From: Auanema rhodensis | Lineage: Eukaryota > Nematoda > Chromadorea > Rhabditida > Rhabditidae | Reading direction: 5' to 3' | Length of the DNA: 64,000 bases | Assembly: GCA_964057225.1 (NCBI GenBank) | Contig: OZ059899.1 | Coordinates: forward strand, 21,088,501 to 21,152,500 | Shown here: piece by piece, positions 63,771 through 64,000 of the stretch | How the letters are laid out: each line of letters starts with the position of its first letter | How positions within the stretch are numbered: position 1 is the first letter of the stretch | The notes under the pieces: generated by a model | What the model was told of the DNA's origin: nothing | Seen by the model: the letters and a program-made list of their open reading frames with translations, nothing else | The model's database searches: none | Made by a program: the position numbers and the translations under genes

Positions 63771-64000
63771 ATGCGGATTTTTAAGCTGCGTCGATCTGTG
63801 TTATCAGATTTGCGCTAGCTTAAAAATGCACCGAGATATCAACTGATATAAGTTCACACTTATATCCTCGATTTTCACCCTGAAGAATTAATTTTTTCGT
63901 TGAATAACATTGTCCATCGTCTTTGCCTTGAAAAAAGGAATCTAAAAACATCTACTTTTTGCTAAATTATTTTGAAATTTTTCGAAAAAATTTTTGTCAA
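63771..64000 (+). repeat. Partial unit at right edge (start of third trimer copy)
   Basis: The first 230 bases of a unit, cut by the window edge at TTTTTGTCAA. It has c213, as expected if the 1053 bp trimer continues into a third copy beyond the window. Confidence 0.9.

Larger units (their letters stand above)
1..64000 (+). repeat. 351-bp satellite DNA array, 182 units plus a partial
   Basis: The window consists only of head-to-tail copies of one 351 bp unit, all in the same orientation. Unit starts (ATGCGG phase) are regularly spaced: 1, 353, 704, 1055, 1406 and so on to 63771. Summing 182 units at 351 bp, with 23 one-base-shorter units, 3 one-base-longer units and one 92 bp deletion, gives 63770, exactly the start of the last partial unit. 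The consensus has about 109 G+C in 351 (31%). The first part of the unit (1-110) is mixed in composition; 118-245 is dominated by A and T runs. No transposon, gene, or unique insert interrupts it. Such arrays are known from eukaryotic centromeric and pericentromeric heterochromatin; that location is inferred. The family and species are not recognised. Both array edges lie outside the window, so total length is unknown. Confidence 0.99.

Noticed and set aside
1-64000. CRISPR array
   Set aside because: The unit is 351 bp and the whole period is conserved; there are no short repeats separated by unique spacers.
1-64000. CENP-B box (TTCG....A..CGGG pattern)
   Set aside because: Candidates at ATTCGATGCGG and TTTCGTTGAATAAC lack the required A and CGGG positions.
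1-64000. tRNA, 5S rRNA or Pol III internal promoter (A/B boxes)
   Set aside because: No GGTTCGA-type B box or cloverleaf was found; the inverted repeats do not match tRNA arms.
1-64000. Transposon or LTR origin of the unit
   Set aside because: No terminal repeats, target-site duplications or coding remnants are visible; the unit is only seen in tandem. An ancient origin cannot be excluded without a database search.
1-64000. Relationship to the Drosophila 359-bp (1.688) or Tribolium 360-bp satellites
   Set aside because: Only the size, AT content and general A/T-run style are alike; no convincing shared sequence could be established without alignment.

Overview
The whole 64 kb window is one uninterrupted head-to-tail satellite DNA array. 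The unit is 351 bp and about 31% G+C (counted by hand on the consensus). Setting the phase at the ATGCGGATTT motif gives 182 units in the same orientation (one of them truncated by a 92 bp deletion), plus a 230 bp partial unit at the right edge. Unit lengths are almost all 351 bp: 23 units are 350 bp, 3 are 352 bp, and the sum reproduces the window length. There is no protein gene, RNA gene, transposon, inversion, CRISPR array or unique sequence, and neither array edge is in the window.

This is eukaryotic (peri)centromeric or heterochromatic-type satellite. An AT-rich unit of about two nucleosomes, with no CpG depletion (about 11 CpG per consensus unit), fits an arthropod/insect genome such as beetle or fly families with 350-370 bp satellites. 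I do not recognise the family, and the species cannot be assigned from sequence alone.

The information lies in the variant pattern. Units fall into recurrent haplotypes (positions are within the unit): g75a + tt140-141aa; g75a + a81t + g129a; t118c + t135c; c99t; g30a + c35t. These are arranged in local higher-order repeats. Left part (1-14383): dimer and trimer duplications, then a 9-unit tandem duplication (7368-10524 / 10525-13681) related to 3509-6665. 15437-19999: a 4-unit/6-unit higher-order repeat. 20000-23767: the most diverged zone, with the only large deletion. 23768-33943: mosaic of the g75a haplotypes with an 8-unit-spaced duplication. 33944-42363: a 12-unit (4210 bp) tandem duplication without visible differences except at its edge. 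43066-49031: an 11-unit-spaced duplication enclosing an amplified run. 54647-58856: a 6-unit tandem duplication. 61665-64000: a trimer at the start of its third copy. This is the pattern expected from repeated, recent unequal exchange.

Each unit also carries several inverted repeats (unit positions 7-57, 75-96, 205-223, 249-272) and two stretches that look invariant in all units (58-74 and 226-253). These are the best candidates for function or protein binding. Everything was done by eye; identities are statements about the variants I could see, not computed values.
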